Assembly (NCBI GenBank): GCA_963576735.1
Contig: OY755173.1
Coordinates: 16,958,873 to 17,022,872, forward strand
Source: Bedellia somnulentella
Taxonomy: Eukaryota; Arthropoda; Insecta; Lepidoptera; Bedelliidae
Reading direction: 5' to 3'
DNA length: 64,000 nt
A program made the translations under genes and the position numbers. The notes beneath the pieces were generated by a model. The model saw only the letters and a list, made by a program, of their open reading frames with translations. It was not told the DNA's origin and ran no database searches. Shown here in pieces: positions 38,201 through 46,911 of the stretch (positions within the stretch are counted from its first letter, which is position 1; each line of letters begins with the position of its first letter).

Positions 38201-39910
38201 AGGTTTTCCTATTTCTATGTTATTTGAAATTAAGAGATAAGTTCTTAATGCCTTAATATTTTTACAGTTCCTCCTTTTACTAAGCCTTACAAACAACATT
38301 TCTATTGAAAGGCAGAATATCAAAATAAATATTATAAGCTAAATAGTAATGGATAGCCATTCTTGTAATGGACACAAATTCTATATGCATTAATTATCTA
38401 GTGTTACCAGACTACTGAAATGTTTATGTAAATATAAGAAATCTGTAAAATACACATTTATGTTAAGTTATTATTGATATTGCTTTAAGTTGCATCACAA
38501 AACAACACCAAACTCTAACTTACAATATTTGTATTCAATATTTAAATGCTTTAGTGTTATTATTTAAAATTTTATAATCTTTGAATTTTACGGAGACGAA
38601 AAAACTGTAAAATGTAAAAGGCGATTTCTTATTTATATTTACTAATAAATATACCTAAAACAATGCACTAAGTTTATCGACGTTTAAACCAGTATTCATA
38701 ACCAATGCTTAGAAAGTAGTCGGCAAAATATATTGTGCTGATACTGAATTATTAACAACATTTTTATTAATTGAGTAATTTGTGTTGTCTGTCACAATGT
38801 TGCAAATGTAATTTGTAATAATATTTATCTTTTTAGTAGGTTATGCATTTAATGAAAGCATTTTGTTACGTTATCGTTTAAATTATAATTTTAATTACCA
38901 TTTAATTCTGGATCAGGATTTGGTTTTATAATATTAAAAGAGTCATTGAGTTAACAACGAAAGAGTTTGAAGTATTTTAGGATCCAGAATCAAATCGTAA
39001 TTTACCAATTGGCTTGAGGCGTTCAAACTAACGGTTAATATGAATAATGTACATATAAATATTAATCACTGTTATTTTATTTGAAATTGGAAGTGTCCAT
39101 TCTGTGATTCTTACATTTCATTGGTTGTAGCGCGTAGTTAACTCGGGTTGAAGACATGTCTGATATTTTGTAGATCTATAGACAGATAGTTAATTTATTT
39201 AATCAAAGACTGTGAGTTATATTTTTGCCATTAAATACTTCGTTATGTGTAACAAATTTCTTAATTCTGTTTAATCTTTGTTATTATTTCTTGTTTCAAA
39301 AAACCTTCCTTGCGTTACACTACTATATCGCAACAGTTTATTCTATTAGTACTTAATTAGCAGACGAGAAGTTAAAATTACTAATGGAACTTAGTAAAAG
39401 ATGTAAATATGTTTATTATTTAGAAAATTACATTTATTTATTTCCATTATGTTTTGTTTTTATTTCCTATAATTTTGAGAAGTCGAATGACGCACACATT
39501 GGAATAATGAAAAGACACGTATGTAGTTTGTATACGATAATAAGTAGTTGTAAAGTGTGTGTGTGTATGTGTGGACGTATGAACATGTGTAAAGAGTACT
39601 GTTACATGCGCTGCCGACTACAGAAGAAGATCATGATCCTAGTTTGCCTGTTGATTCTGGGGCTGGTCATTGTGGGCTACGTCACCAGCAGCTTCCTGTG
39701 AGCTGCCAACTACCTAAAGCTCAAAGGTAACATTTGGCGGTAGTTTGAGAAACGTGCCACTCCCCATAGTGCCCCCACGTTCGCTCAACTCCCCTACCCA
39801 CTAATAAATGTTGTGTTGTGTTTTCTATGCAGAAGAAGATAATGATTATGGTGTGCCTCCTGGTACTGGGACTCATGGTGGCCGGCTACGTCTATAAAAC
39901 AATCATGTAA
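14181..39910 (+). CDS. Syx1A: Syntaxin 1A, neuronal Qa-SNARE (multi-exon, 5' end not found)
   Basis: This gene-level entry spans exons at 14181-14280, 33126-33200, 33309-33565 and 34324-34461, then one of 35552-35662 or 36385-36495, then one of 37044-37121, 39624-39701 or 39833-39910. The product is the plasma-membrane t-SNARE that pairs with SNAP-25 and synaptobrevin to drive synaptic vesicle fusion and binds Unc18/Rop. The translated exons match fly and vertebrate syntaxin 1 almost residue for residue from about residue 37 onward: Habc helices, linker, H3 SNARE helix with its ionic-layer Gln, juxtamembrane Lys-Lys, and a C-terminal anchor. Every junction has an AG acceptor and a GT donor, and the phases agree. 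The roughly 36 N-terminal residues were not seen in 1-14180. Two exon positions exist in alternative versions, an arrangement that predicts isoforms. Identity is near certain; isoform use is inferred. Confidence 0.97.
14961..15201 (-). repeat. Old SINE copy
   Basis: A diverged minus-strand copy: the tail, gtagtcagagcttctag, cctcagtcactggaag, gtcgcctcttacga and ctaagccgacattatacagc can be followed in order. Confidence 0.75.
15661..15720 (-). mobile_element. LINE 3'-tail fragment
   Basis: Minus-strand ccatatactcacgccg, then aattcccaaagtggtaggta and gggactatcgctcg, the 3' end of the tail-sharing LINE. Confidence 0.55.
15930..16513 (+). mobile_element. RTE-type LINE 3' fragment with TGA-repeat tail
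   Basis: A plus-strand RT C-terminal region. It encodes [19 protein letters not shown], then an in-frame TAA at 16085-16087, then [47 protein letters not shown] and [15 protein letters not shown]. It ends with ccagcagtagacgtctatag and an ATG/TGA microsatellite. These are hallmarks of insect RTE/BovB-like elements. It is 5'-truncated and dead; the second part is open from 16112 to 16480. Confidence 0.88.
16514..18052. other. Non-coding, nothing recognised
   Basis: AT-rich Syx1A intron DNA without clear repeats or exons. Confidence 0.5.
18061..18296 (-). repeat. SINE copy with target duplication
   Basis: A minus-strand copy flanked by attagtac at 18053-18060 and 18297-18304. Confidence 0.9.
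19977..20140 (-). repeat. SINE, 5'-truncated
   Basis: A minus-strand tail and body as far as cgcgcaaaaaccacttaa. The 5' third is missing. Confidence 0.82.
20277..20345. promoter_or_regulatory. GC-rich island with hairpin and CRE palindrome
   Basis: A short inverted repeat (GGGCGCAC ... GTGCGTCCC, 20277-20301) is followed by TGACGTCA at 20309-20316 and a CCG-repeat tract. It stands out from the AT-rich Syx1A intron and may be an enhancer or internal promoter. Confidence 0.35.
21004..21249 (+). repeat. SINE copy, full length
   Basis: A plus-strand copy from tgctgtgtagtgccggc to ccgtgagtatatgtagg and tatgtatg. Confidence 0.9.
21529..21628 (-). repeat. SINE 3' fragment
   Basis: A minus-strand tail (cacatacacactcacg), gggtagccagatcctggg and ttcagcaacttttggaac. 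Confidence 0.7.
22085..22245 (+). repeat. Very old SINE copy
   Basis: The motifs ggcaatgcggtttgccaacc, cttttcccctttctac and aaaatggctgagcattctc keep the family's order; the rest has decayed. Confidence 0.5.
23538..23903 (+). repeat. tRNA-derived SINE, full length (TTATG-tail family)
   Basis: A plus-strand copy with head gataggtcaatgggtagaac and B-box-like gttcaaatccc, ending ccccttcggggatattcggc, gtgaacgtt and a TATGT tail. The target duplication is tttaaatttca (23527-23537) versus tttaaagttca (23904-23914). The short frame at 23551-23733 is a shadow. Confidence 0.88.
25455..25608. repeat. Small inverted-repeat element
   Basis: CAGAGCTAACC at 25455-25465 and its exact inverse at 25598-25608 enclose a GC-rich, imperfectly palindromic core with repeated CTGAC/GTCAG and gtacg motifs. 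It may be a MITE of about 155 bp. Confidence 0.5.
25897..26142 (+). repeat. SINE copy with target duplication
   Basis: A plus-strand full-length copy; atttatttttatt occurs at 25884-25896 and again at 26143-26155. Confidence 0.9.
27380..27515 (+). repeat. Old SINE trace
   Basis: ctttattttacaatc, ctaaactttctaaagtgactgag, ctagctacccgtatttgg and gtaagtgtatgtatg keep the family order. Confidence 0.5.
29355..29455 (+). repeat. tRNA-derived SINE 3' fragment
   Basis: tgagtacactttccaag, ctctgaacaccaggtaac and cggtgtgaacgttt match the 3' part of the copy at 23538-23903. Confidence 0.7.
31300..31565 (+). repeat. Old SINE copy
   Basis: gtagtggcttagaatagg, atccatcaccaaccatctta, atcttttccccacgaaactt and gccgtgaatataagtag follow the family order, with many substitutions. 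Confidence 0.7.
31780..31912 (+). mobile_element. Probable LINE 3' end with AATA-repeat tail
   Basis: A 3'-UTR-like stretch ends in ggaatgcaataaataaataa, the usual ending of insect CR1-like retrotransposons. No coding part is left. Confidence 0.45.
32052..33009 (+). mobile_element. Candidate non-autonomous Helitron-like element
   Basis: It begins tctatacttataataaatc and ends cccgtgcgaagctgggacg-atccactat, an end pair commonly seen on lepidopteran Helitron-like repeats (usual 3' end CTAG, here CTAT). It carries a GTCT microsatellite at 32174-32200 and no coding sequence. It ends about 115 bp before a Syx1A exon. Confidence 0.45.
33126..33200 (+). CDS. Syx1A: Syx1A exon, Hb helix (first part)
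   Basis: This 75-bp exon lies after a tacag acceptor and before a gtaagt donor. Completing the split Lys codon gives [19 protein letters not shown] and then RGKLK, which is the first part of helix Hb. It starts in phase 1 and ends in phase 1. The intron before it is 18.8 kb and holds most of the SINE copies in the window. Confidence 0.95.
33309..33565 (+). CDS. Syx1A: Syx1A exon, Hb-Hc helices and linker
   Basis: This 257-bp exon follows ataaacag and ends at gtaagt. It encodes the syntaxin core of about residues 95-180, including the motifs [38 protein letters not shown] and RQLEITGR. It is GC-richer than its introns, with third positions biased to G/C, as expected of a constrained neuronal gene. 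It ends in phase 0. Two short reading frames over the same bases in other frames are shadows. Confidence 0.96.
34324..34461 (+). CDS. Syx1A: Syx1A exon, N-terminal half of SNARE helix to the ionic layer
   Basis: This 138-bp exon (46 codons, phase 0 on both sides) has acceptor aaactccag and donor gtcagg. It encodes [19 protein letters not shown], then [20 protein letters not shown], then LVESQ. The last codon, CAG, is the 0-layer glutamine (Gln226 in vertebrate syntaxin 1A). The exon boundary therefore cuts the SNARE motif exactly between the ionic layer and layers +1 to +8, so the downstream half can be exchanged by splicing. A LINE insertion begins about 43 bp downstream. Confidence 0.96.
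34505..34813 (+). mobile_element. 5'-truncated LINE inside Syx1A intron
   Basis: It encodes the decayed C-terminus ([14 protein letters not shown]) and ends taccccaatgggaactaatg, tcgtgagtatatgtatg. Flanks ttgatgtcatttat (34491-34504) and ttgatgccatttta (34814-34827) are a near-perfect target duplication. It sits 43 bp after the donor of the exon that ends in the ionic-layer Gln. Confidence 0.88.
34950..35100 (+). mobile_element. RTE-type LINE 3' fragment
   Basis: gtgggaggcctaccaacaag and ggccaatgtccagcagtgga plus cttcttttggctgaag match the end of the element at 15930-16513. Confidence 0.65.
35552..35662 (+). CDS. Syx1A: Syx1A alternative SNARE exon A (canonical)
   Basis: This 111-bp exon (37 codons, phase 0 on both sides) has acceptor gggtacag and donor gtgagt. 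It encodes [19 protein letters not shown], then [18 protein letters not shown]: layers +1 to +8 of the Qa-SNARE helix plus the start of the juxtamembrane region. It matches the standard fly and vertebrate sequence closely, so it is the version expected in the main neuronal isoform. A second exon of identical length and phase follows 722 bp downstream. Confidence 0.96.
36385..36495 (+). CDS. Syx1A: Syx1A alternative SNARE exon B (divergent)
   Basis: This 111-bp exon (37 codons, phase 0 on both sides) has acceptor gcgagcag and donor gtaaat. It encodes [19 protein letters not shown], then [18 protein letters not shown]. It keeps the GE-IDRIE-HV and DYVE skeleton and the basic end but differs at many other positions. 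Aligned to exon A, layer +4 changes Ala to Thr, +6 Ala to Gly and +7 Thr to Leu, and the acidic residue equivalent to Glu238 becomes Thr. It is GC-rich, open throughout and keeps good splice sites, so it looks selected rather than decayed. Skipping neither exon would keep the frame but lengthen the SNARE helix by 37 residues, so mutually exclusive use is the likely arrangement. Confidence 0.9.
37044..37121 (+). CDS. Syx1A: Syx1A alternative C-terminal anchor exon 1
   Basis: This terminal exon has acceptor gtcattgcag and 25 codons plus TAA. It encodes Lys-Lys, then [20 protein letters not shown], then VLK: a fully hydrophobic tail anchor ending in Lys. It differs most from the other two anchors and lacks their GYV motif. 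AATAAA-like signals occur downstream, for example near 37918. The anchor inserts post-translationally into membrane; its effect on sorting is not known from sequence. Confidence 0.9.
   Translation, partial: KKIFIIICLSVTLVILAIVLIIVLK
39624..39701 (+). CDS. Syx1A: Syx1A alternative C-terminal anchor exon 2
   Basis: This terminal exon has acceptor gccgactacag and 25 codons plus TGA. It encodes [18 protein letters not shown] followed by YVTSSFL, the version closest to the fly syntaxin 1A C-terminus (KKIMI.ICL..LG...Y V.S). An AATAAA at 39803-39808 followed by GT-rich sequence could end this isoform just before the acceptor of the next anchor exon. Confidence 0.94.
   Translation, partial: KKIMILVCLLILGLVIVGYVTSSFL
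39803..39808 (+). promoter_or_regulatory. Candidate polyadenylation signal between anchor exons 2 and 3
   Basis: AATAAA is followed within 6 bp by tgttgtgttgtg, a GU-rich downstream element. It could terminate the exon-2 isoform. The same stretch must also hold the branch point and pyrimidine tract of anchor exon 3, so the two uses would compete. Confidence 0.45.
39833..39910 (+). CDS. Syx1A: Syx1A alternative C-terminal anchor exon 3
   Basis: This terminal exon has acceptor ttttctatgcag and 25 codons plus TAA. It encodes [18 protein letters not shown] followed by YVYKTIM. It resembles anchor exon 2 and lies only 131 bp after that exon's stop, so the pair is probably a more recent tandem duplication than anchor exon 1. 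The luminal tail YKTIM differs from TSSFL and carries a Lys. Confidence 0.92.
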   Translation, partial: KKIMIMVCLLVLGLMVAGYVYKTIM

Positions 39911-42900
39911 TCGGGGACGGGTCAGGTTTGACGCCAAGCGGCCATTTACAATTTACTAGACTATTGGTACTCTGACTGCGTAGTTCGACGCTTTTCAATT
40001 ATGCTTTGATAGCGAATCATGCATCGAGACATATTGGGGAACCCAGCTCGGTCCGCTTGCCGCGAATCGATGCCACCAAATTTGTAATGAGAGCGTCATC
40101 TAGATAGTTGTTATTGAGAAATATCGAATCCATAATCTCAAAATTACTACATACATTATTCCGTTGTTTAGTAGTGATGCAATATCGTAAGCTGGAGTAT
40201 GTTTCTTATATAAATTTCTTTTAGGGGTAAACAAAACTTGTCACTTATATGTGGCATTTTATTGTATATTTTAGAATATACATTTAATTATCTTTGTTAC
40301 AATGTTTGAAAATAATTTAATATAACCCCACCTTATTGATTTAGAATAGTAGGTTATAATTGTTAGACCTGGATCACAGGAGATATTTTTATTTAATATT
40401 GCATCACTAGTAAAACCGACAAACAGATTGGCCGCGCACCAAAAATCTGGAGGATTTCGTATTTTAAAATAACCATACAGCATCATTATTATTTTTCTGC
40501 GATTTGACATAGATAGAATAGCACTTCCCAATAAATATACTGTAGATACATAAGGAATGGCTTTATATTATACATACATAAAGTAATTGTATCAGATGTG
40601 AATATCTCAACTTTCTATCACCATCATTACTCATCACTAGGAGAACATAAGAACCCTAATGGATGCGGTATTACATCTTTTCACTCATAACTATACAACA
40701 TCATTAGACAAATTTAAAAGACATATTCACACTGATAGTTAATACCAAACGCTTATTTGTTGATATCACATTGACATTTTATAACATCACCTAAACTTTT
40801 ACTTACAAGCACCCTACGGTAATATTAGATTACCGATTTTACCAAATTATGTATGTAGGTAAGGATAAGGTAGGAACTTAGAGTTATAATTGAAGTCCTG
40901 TTTTTTAAGTAGAATATTTAGTTGGTAATATGATTCGGGAAATTGAAATATTTAAATGGAAATGATTGGGATGCATCCCAAGGTGGGAATTGCAGGACTA
41001 ATGTATGTAAAGATTGAAGATTGAGCCTATGACAAGCGGTTGAAGTCTATAGGCTACAGTGTTTTTATCACCTGGTCCAAGGCTCAGTGAGTATATGTTT
41101 CGGGGACCTTAGACTCCTCTAGTAGTTTAAAAAAAATGTCCTGACTATTAAAAAATATATATTTTATTATACAACCATACAAAAACAACAAAAAAACATT
41201 GCAGACAGAACCTATCAAATAACTCGCCTTTCCTCGCCAGTGTATATTATTATCAACTTGTTAATTCCTAATCGTGTAAGTCTTATAAAATCTAAGGGGT
41301 AGCAGACCTCCAAAGATTTCTGACCATCATGTTAAATTTTTATCACTTGGTATTCCGAGAACCCACAAATTGTATGGACAGTGTGGTGTGAAAACATCGT
41401 GAAGATTGCTCACGATGTTTTCATTTACCGTTAATAACCTTATGAAAAGAAACATTTTGTATCCAACTCAGGATTTTAACCATGCCTTGCTATATCAGAG
41501 GCTGTTATTTTACCAATCAGTCTAACAATGTTATTATTATAGTTTTATAGTTGTTAATGTTGTTTGTTAATATCAGTGGTTTATTTAACAAAAAATAATG
41601 CGTAATAAAAACGTTTTCAGAAAATTCAAACAAATGGAAGAGTTGGCGATTATTTGGTGCCTGTGTTCTGTTAGCTGGCAACCCCGGCCGATTCTCCGCG
41701 CCGCTACAGACAGTGTTGCTACACTCTGGATTAGGTTCTCTCCCTACTTTCTGTAGAATTCGCTACAGCACTAATACTATTAGCTTTTTAATGCTCGTCA
41801 TCAACTTGGTCTACATGGCAAGATTGCGTATTCAAACTCTGTAATAGATTTACTTCGTCTATAAGTAGCCTACTTTGTTGTCTTTTTGCTAACTTGTTTT
41901 CAAAACCTAGTAAATGAACACCAAATTGCATTTTTTACTAACATTGTTACAATTTATTCGGGGTGTAGGATACTCATTTTGACTTGTTATGATTTAGCGA
42001 GACCATAGTTTAGTCTAAAGTTATAATTAAGTATTTTAATATAAGGTATTATAACTGTTGCCTTTAAAAACAATAGAAGAAATATTTTTCACACCTCACG
42101 GGGTCGCGCCATTGTAAGATTTGCACTCTTATAATGTTCTGTCAGCTTATATTTTGCTTTTGACTTTCAACTTAATTCTGAATATGTGCTATTATCTAAA
42201 AACATTTATCTTTAAGTGCTACTAAATTATTTTTTGTTTTGATGCTGGAACCCCTGGTGGAATCAGTTATTTTCAAAACATCGGCACTAAAAACTCATTT
42301 AGTTTTTCAAGTTTAATAAGAAAAGGACACGTTTTGTTCTGTAGTGAGATTTTTTCAGAAAATAATTAGATAATTATATAAGGTACAGTACTTTATCGTG
42401 TATTGTTAAACTTTTATTGACTACTATATTAATAATCTATTAAGGATGACCCGTTTGGGTTTGATAGTGATGTGGGATGGCCAGGTCTATCAGACTCTTG
42501 GTGGTAGGAAGGGGGAAGAGGGAGTGAGGGAAAGAAGTGTTGAGTGCAGCCGACAGAGCATATCGCGAGGCGTACTCGCCGCGCCATAGCAATAATGTTC
42601 GATTACAAATTCTAAAAATTGTTTTAAACTTTCGAATGTGTGATAGTAGACGCAGTTGTTGTTTAGTTAACTTTAACATTATAATATAATTAATGAAGTG
42701 TTATTGTGAGTGTAACTTTTAATGAAGAATATAATACAGTATAATGTTCCGATAGTCGCCGCAGTCCGGCGCTTCTCTAGTTTACGTTGAGTAGTGCAGT
42801 GCCGCGGGCGCCATTCACTATCGCTGTTGTACAAACCGTCAACTAGATCTTTTAGCTAGGATACATTTTAATAAATTTAATGATACCAGTTTTCAGCAAT

Positions 42901-44935
42901 ACTATACTATAATTAAATATCGGTTATCATTTTTGTTCTTAATGTTACAAATTAGAAGGTAAACACTTTTGATGAAATTGAGCACCAAGAACTATATAAA
43001 GTAGTTTATTTATACATTTTATCTACGAGTATAAAAATAACTTAATATATTGAAAGTGTAGTTGAAGTACGTGCGGTCCATAGTCGTCGCTGCAGTACGT
43101 ATCCGGAACGGTACTAATAGCTCAGATCCGTCAACCGAATCCTGACGTCCCCGACATGCCTACCGACCCAACATTAACTTAGAACACAGACGCTACGTAT
43201 ATGTATAAGGATATAAAGCAATGTTATTTTAAATATTTATAATAGTAAATTTTTATCCTTAAGAGTAGGTTTTCATCTAGTTGCCTTTGTAACAGTAGAG
43301 AAGTCTAGGTAATTCTTTTTCTCAGTAGATGAAATTAATCGCACTGTGGCATTTTACGGTCAATTGTCCCGCTTGTCTTTCCGCGGATTGTGCTCTATAT
43401 AGTAGAGTTTCGCTGCGTCGATACATCGATGCATCTTCTCATGTATGGACGGAGCGAGGCCCGAGTCGACACCAATCTAATCATAGTGTTAGTATTACGG
43501 TAATACGGTACAAGCCAGGAGGACACGTCGCACAACACGCGCCTGGAGCCGGCGAACTCGCTCCTATCGTGTAAAATATATATTAATGTAGGTTAACCTA
43601 CTTCTAGTCAGCTTTTAATTATCTCTTTTTGCTCTGATAATATTAATAAATATATGAAAGTGTTGGTTTTGTTAATAATAATAAATATATAGGAGATGAT
43701 GTCGCGACGAGGACACGACGGTCTCCGCTGACACTCGTCACATATTTCTATATTACGACATATTTTCCTAATTAATAATATAGAGTGCATACCGTTTATT
43801 ACTGCTACTGTTGTGCAAGTACACGAATGGTATAGTTTGTATACTTATGTGTCAATTCGTATATAGCATTTTATTACAAATAATAACTGGCAATTTAGAT
43901 AGTAAGTGTTGAATGAATCCCAAAACTAATAACAATTAATGCTTATTTTTACGTTTTCTGTTCATAAAGTTACGAATATTAGATATTTATTTGGTAGATA
44001 ATGAGAGCGCATGTCGACGCGCATCGAATATATGCATCACTTGTTGTGCGGAGCAACGTTTGTAAAATATGAGCTACAAAATACCTTAATCAGTAATTAT
44101 TAGATTCAACTTTGTTGTAAACCGCTGAGAATTTAGTAAACAACGAAATCAATTACTTGATCCGTTATCTTTGAAATTTCAATGAATTGTCATCTTTAAA
44201 CATATAATAGTCAGCGCGTGACGTTTTTCTAATTTCAGTGAATTGTAACATATTTACCTGAAATACGTACCTAATAAATTAAAGATTTAAGGAAATCCTT
44301 GCAACTTACACTTTAAAAGCAATGCTTATTCGAGAAAACCCCAAATAAAGTGTGTACCGGTGGGGTCGGTCCGAACCCCGACTGCCGCTCTCACAAACAC
44401 ACACACACACACCCACGCTGGAACACGATGTTCCGGTGATAGAGTCGCTAGACTTCACGAACGTAGATGATATTCAAATGCCTAAACTCCTCACTTTGTG
44501 CTTAGTATTTTCAGACTTGTATTTGATGTTGCTTGGCGTTGAATAATGTGAAACATTGAAGTATTAGAGTTTATATTTTATTTTAAAATCATGTTATTTT
44601 TATACTTAGTTTAGACGATGATGTTGAAATAGAATAGCAATGATTCGCGAAAACGTTTCTTGTACTTATAAAAAATATTTCAGAATTTGTATTTAAAATT
44701 GTATTCCTCTTTATATGTCTTGTAATCTTCTTGTAAAGGATCACTGAGTACCTATCAATGTTATAGTACTAAAGTATCGTGGTAGGTAATTTACAAACTT
44801 GAAAGTGAGATTCGGACACTACATTATCTTGTAAAATTCAAATTAGATTGGTTTTTATAGTCATACTCTGTATGTAGGTTATCAATCTGAAATTCTCTCA
44901 TCATTATAAAAATAAACTGTGTTTTCTGCTGTACT
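39911..44935 (+). other. Probable long Syx1A 3' UTR / downstream region
   Basis: There is no coding exon here and, apart from a weak SINE trace near 41370-41520, no recognisable repeat. GC-richer islands lie at 42745-42840, 43075-43190, 43330-43575 and 44349-44460. An AATAAA at about 44911 is followed by tgtgttttctgctg, a plausible final poly(A) site. Extension of the transcript to this point is inferred. Confidence 0.35.
41370..41520 (-). repeat. Degraded tRNA-derived SINE trace
   Basis: tgctcacgatgttttcattt, accgttaataacc and ccaactcaggattttaacc keep the order of the copy at 13392-13761. Confidence 0.5.
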
Positions 44936-45250
44936 TTGTTTTATTTATTGTTTTCTCCATTTTGCCTTTATTTAAAACTGTTTATTGATATCAAAGAATC
45001 CTATTTGTATGAGTCTAGACAAGCTTCACTTAGCTCTACAAATATACCTATTCCGGCCCTGGAGCCCCTGGATTGATGCCTAGTCCAAACAAATTGAATG
45101 GATACTTGCTTCTACACCTTAGAATAGTCAGCGTTATTTTTCGGTCATTATTAAAACTTAAATACGATAATCATTTAATTTATACAGTGTGTATACTACA
45201 AAAAATATGGGTAGAGGCTCTAAATATTTTCTTCTGTACGGAAAACCAGA

Positions 45251-45484
45251 AACGGCTTAGAATGTCACTACTCCTTTCTACCCACGGTTGTCGTAAGAGG
45301 CGACTTAGGGATTTGTTGGTCTTGTTTGTGGTTTTTGGGCGATGCGGTTCGAGACGCATCACCAACGATACTTTATGGCTACCATCTTGTCCCATATCAA
45401 CTTCCAAATGTGCCAGAGAACTTTTTAGCTCTGAAGCTTTGGCTATCCTTTTTTTTATTTATGGCCGTGAGAATATGTATGTAT
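45251..45484 (+). repeat. SINE copy with target duplication
   Basis: A plus-strand copy lacking its first bases. ggaaaaccaga (45240-45250) and ggaaaatcaga (45485-45495) flank it. Confidence 0.87.
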
Positions 45485-45624
45485 GGAAAATCAGACTAGT
45501 CGAATTTAAATACTGAGAAATTTACTCATATGAAGTTCCTGACATTATAAAACATGGCATTGTGACATTGCCCAAAAATCAGCAAAAGCAGTAGCAAAAA
45601 CTATAATAAAGAAACAGTATATAG

Positions 45625-45780
45625 AAAGTACGCCTTTTTATGTGACTGGAGACCCATCAGCAATGATACTTTACGTTTACTATCTATCTTCCCAATTTAG
45701 CTTCCACAAGTAGCTGAATTATATTAATTACGGGGTTCTTGCTACCCCTAACTGGGATACACACAGCCTTAAGTATAACC
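45625..45780 (+). repeat. Old SINE trace
   Basis: ggagacccatcagcaatgat, cttcccaatttagcttccac, cttgctacccctaactggga and acacagcctta follow the family order. Confidence 0.55.
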
Positions 45781-46267
45781 GACTCAGGGACGAAACTACG
45801 CCGATCTGAATGAGAAGCGGTGGTTCTCCTACTGAGCGATCACTGTTTATGAAAACTATTAATATCATCACCATCATGTTACCATGTTATTAATACGTTC
45901 ACATTTGATTATTTTTTTTACTTGCCGCTTTCTTTAATATTTGATGCTTTTTAGCTAACAGTTTTCTATCCAAGAGATAGTCCATCATATATCTACCTCC
46001 ATAGTTTACACCATCCTTGGTTTACATTTACTATCTCCGTCGCGGGTATTCGCTTATGGAGGGTAGAGATAAGAAGGGCCATCTCTACAATAGAAAAATA
46101 TCCGGAAATTCTACTATATTTACTATTTATACAGACCCCATATTGCACTTAAAACCACCTATCATTGCGATTGTAAATTATGAAAAGGAACTTGTAAAGT
46201 ACTGTCACCAAGGTTGTTAGTTTGACCCGAAGTATAACTCCCGCGAGTTAACATGACACCTGCCCCC

Positions 46268-46393
46268 GTAGCATGAGGCGTGTGAGAGCGAGTATGTCAT
46301 GTGAGAAGTGAGAAACTGACAGATTTTGTATGAGCAATCTGTCAGTTTCTCAGTTCTCATGTGACATACGCACTGTCACAAGCCTCATGCTAC
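46268..46393. repeat. Long hairpin next to left TIR
   Basis: Arms 46268-46325 and 46336-46393 pair almost completely (gtagcatgaggc ... gcctcatgctac; ctgacagatt ... aatctgtcag) around a 10-base loop. Subterminal hairpins of this kind may bind transposase or be a nested foldback element. Confidence 0.8.
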
Positions 46394-46911
46394 TCGTGCT
46401 GGCTCGACAAACAACCCTCCCCCCGCTATCCCGCGCAGCGCCCCGCTCTCGCCAGTAGCGTTAGCATCTCTGGACGTGCGCAAAATGTGTCACTTCAGTG
46501 AAAAGAAAGATATATATCAATTGGGGGTACTGAAGTATATCTTTCATTTAGTTTACTAGTTCATTTAGTTCAGTTGAAGAGTCGAAGAGTCACTGAAGCG
46601 AGATATCAGAACTATTAGTATGTGAAGTATGATATTGATGAATTGATAAGATTCCATTCAAAAACTACAATAAGGATAATAATACATACAATATTTAGAA
46701 TTTCTTTAAAATTGATATTTATTAATAAGTAGCCTTGTCTATCAACCGAAATGAATAAAAAATGCTATTAAGTTCTAAAATAACATATGGGTCAAAATCA
46801 AAAGGCCAAGTTTTTTTTGAAAAAAAAAAAAGAATCGTGTAAATATTTTTTCTTAAATTTTATTGTTTGAAAGACATAAAAACATTCAGAAAATGAGATC
46901 AGAACAGATGA

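Noticed and set aside
37954..38256. 100-codon hydrophobic frame after anchor exon 1
   Set aside because: T-rich DNA gives chance hydrophobic translations; it has no Lys-Lys start after a splice acceptor like the real anchors.
39384..39701. 105-codon frame ending at the stop of anchor exon 2
   Set aside because: Only its last 25 codons are an exon; the rest lies upstream of a good acceptor and does not resemble syntaxin.
43329..43574. 81-codon frame in a GC-richer island
   Set aside because: No recognisable protein; better explained as 3' UTR or regulatory sequence.
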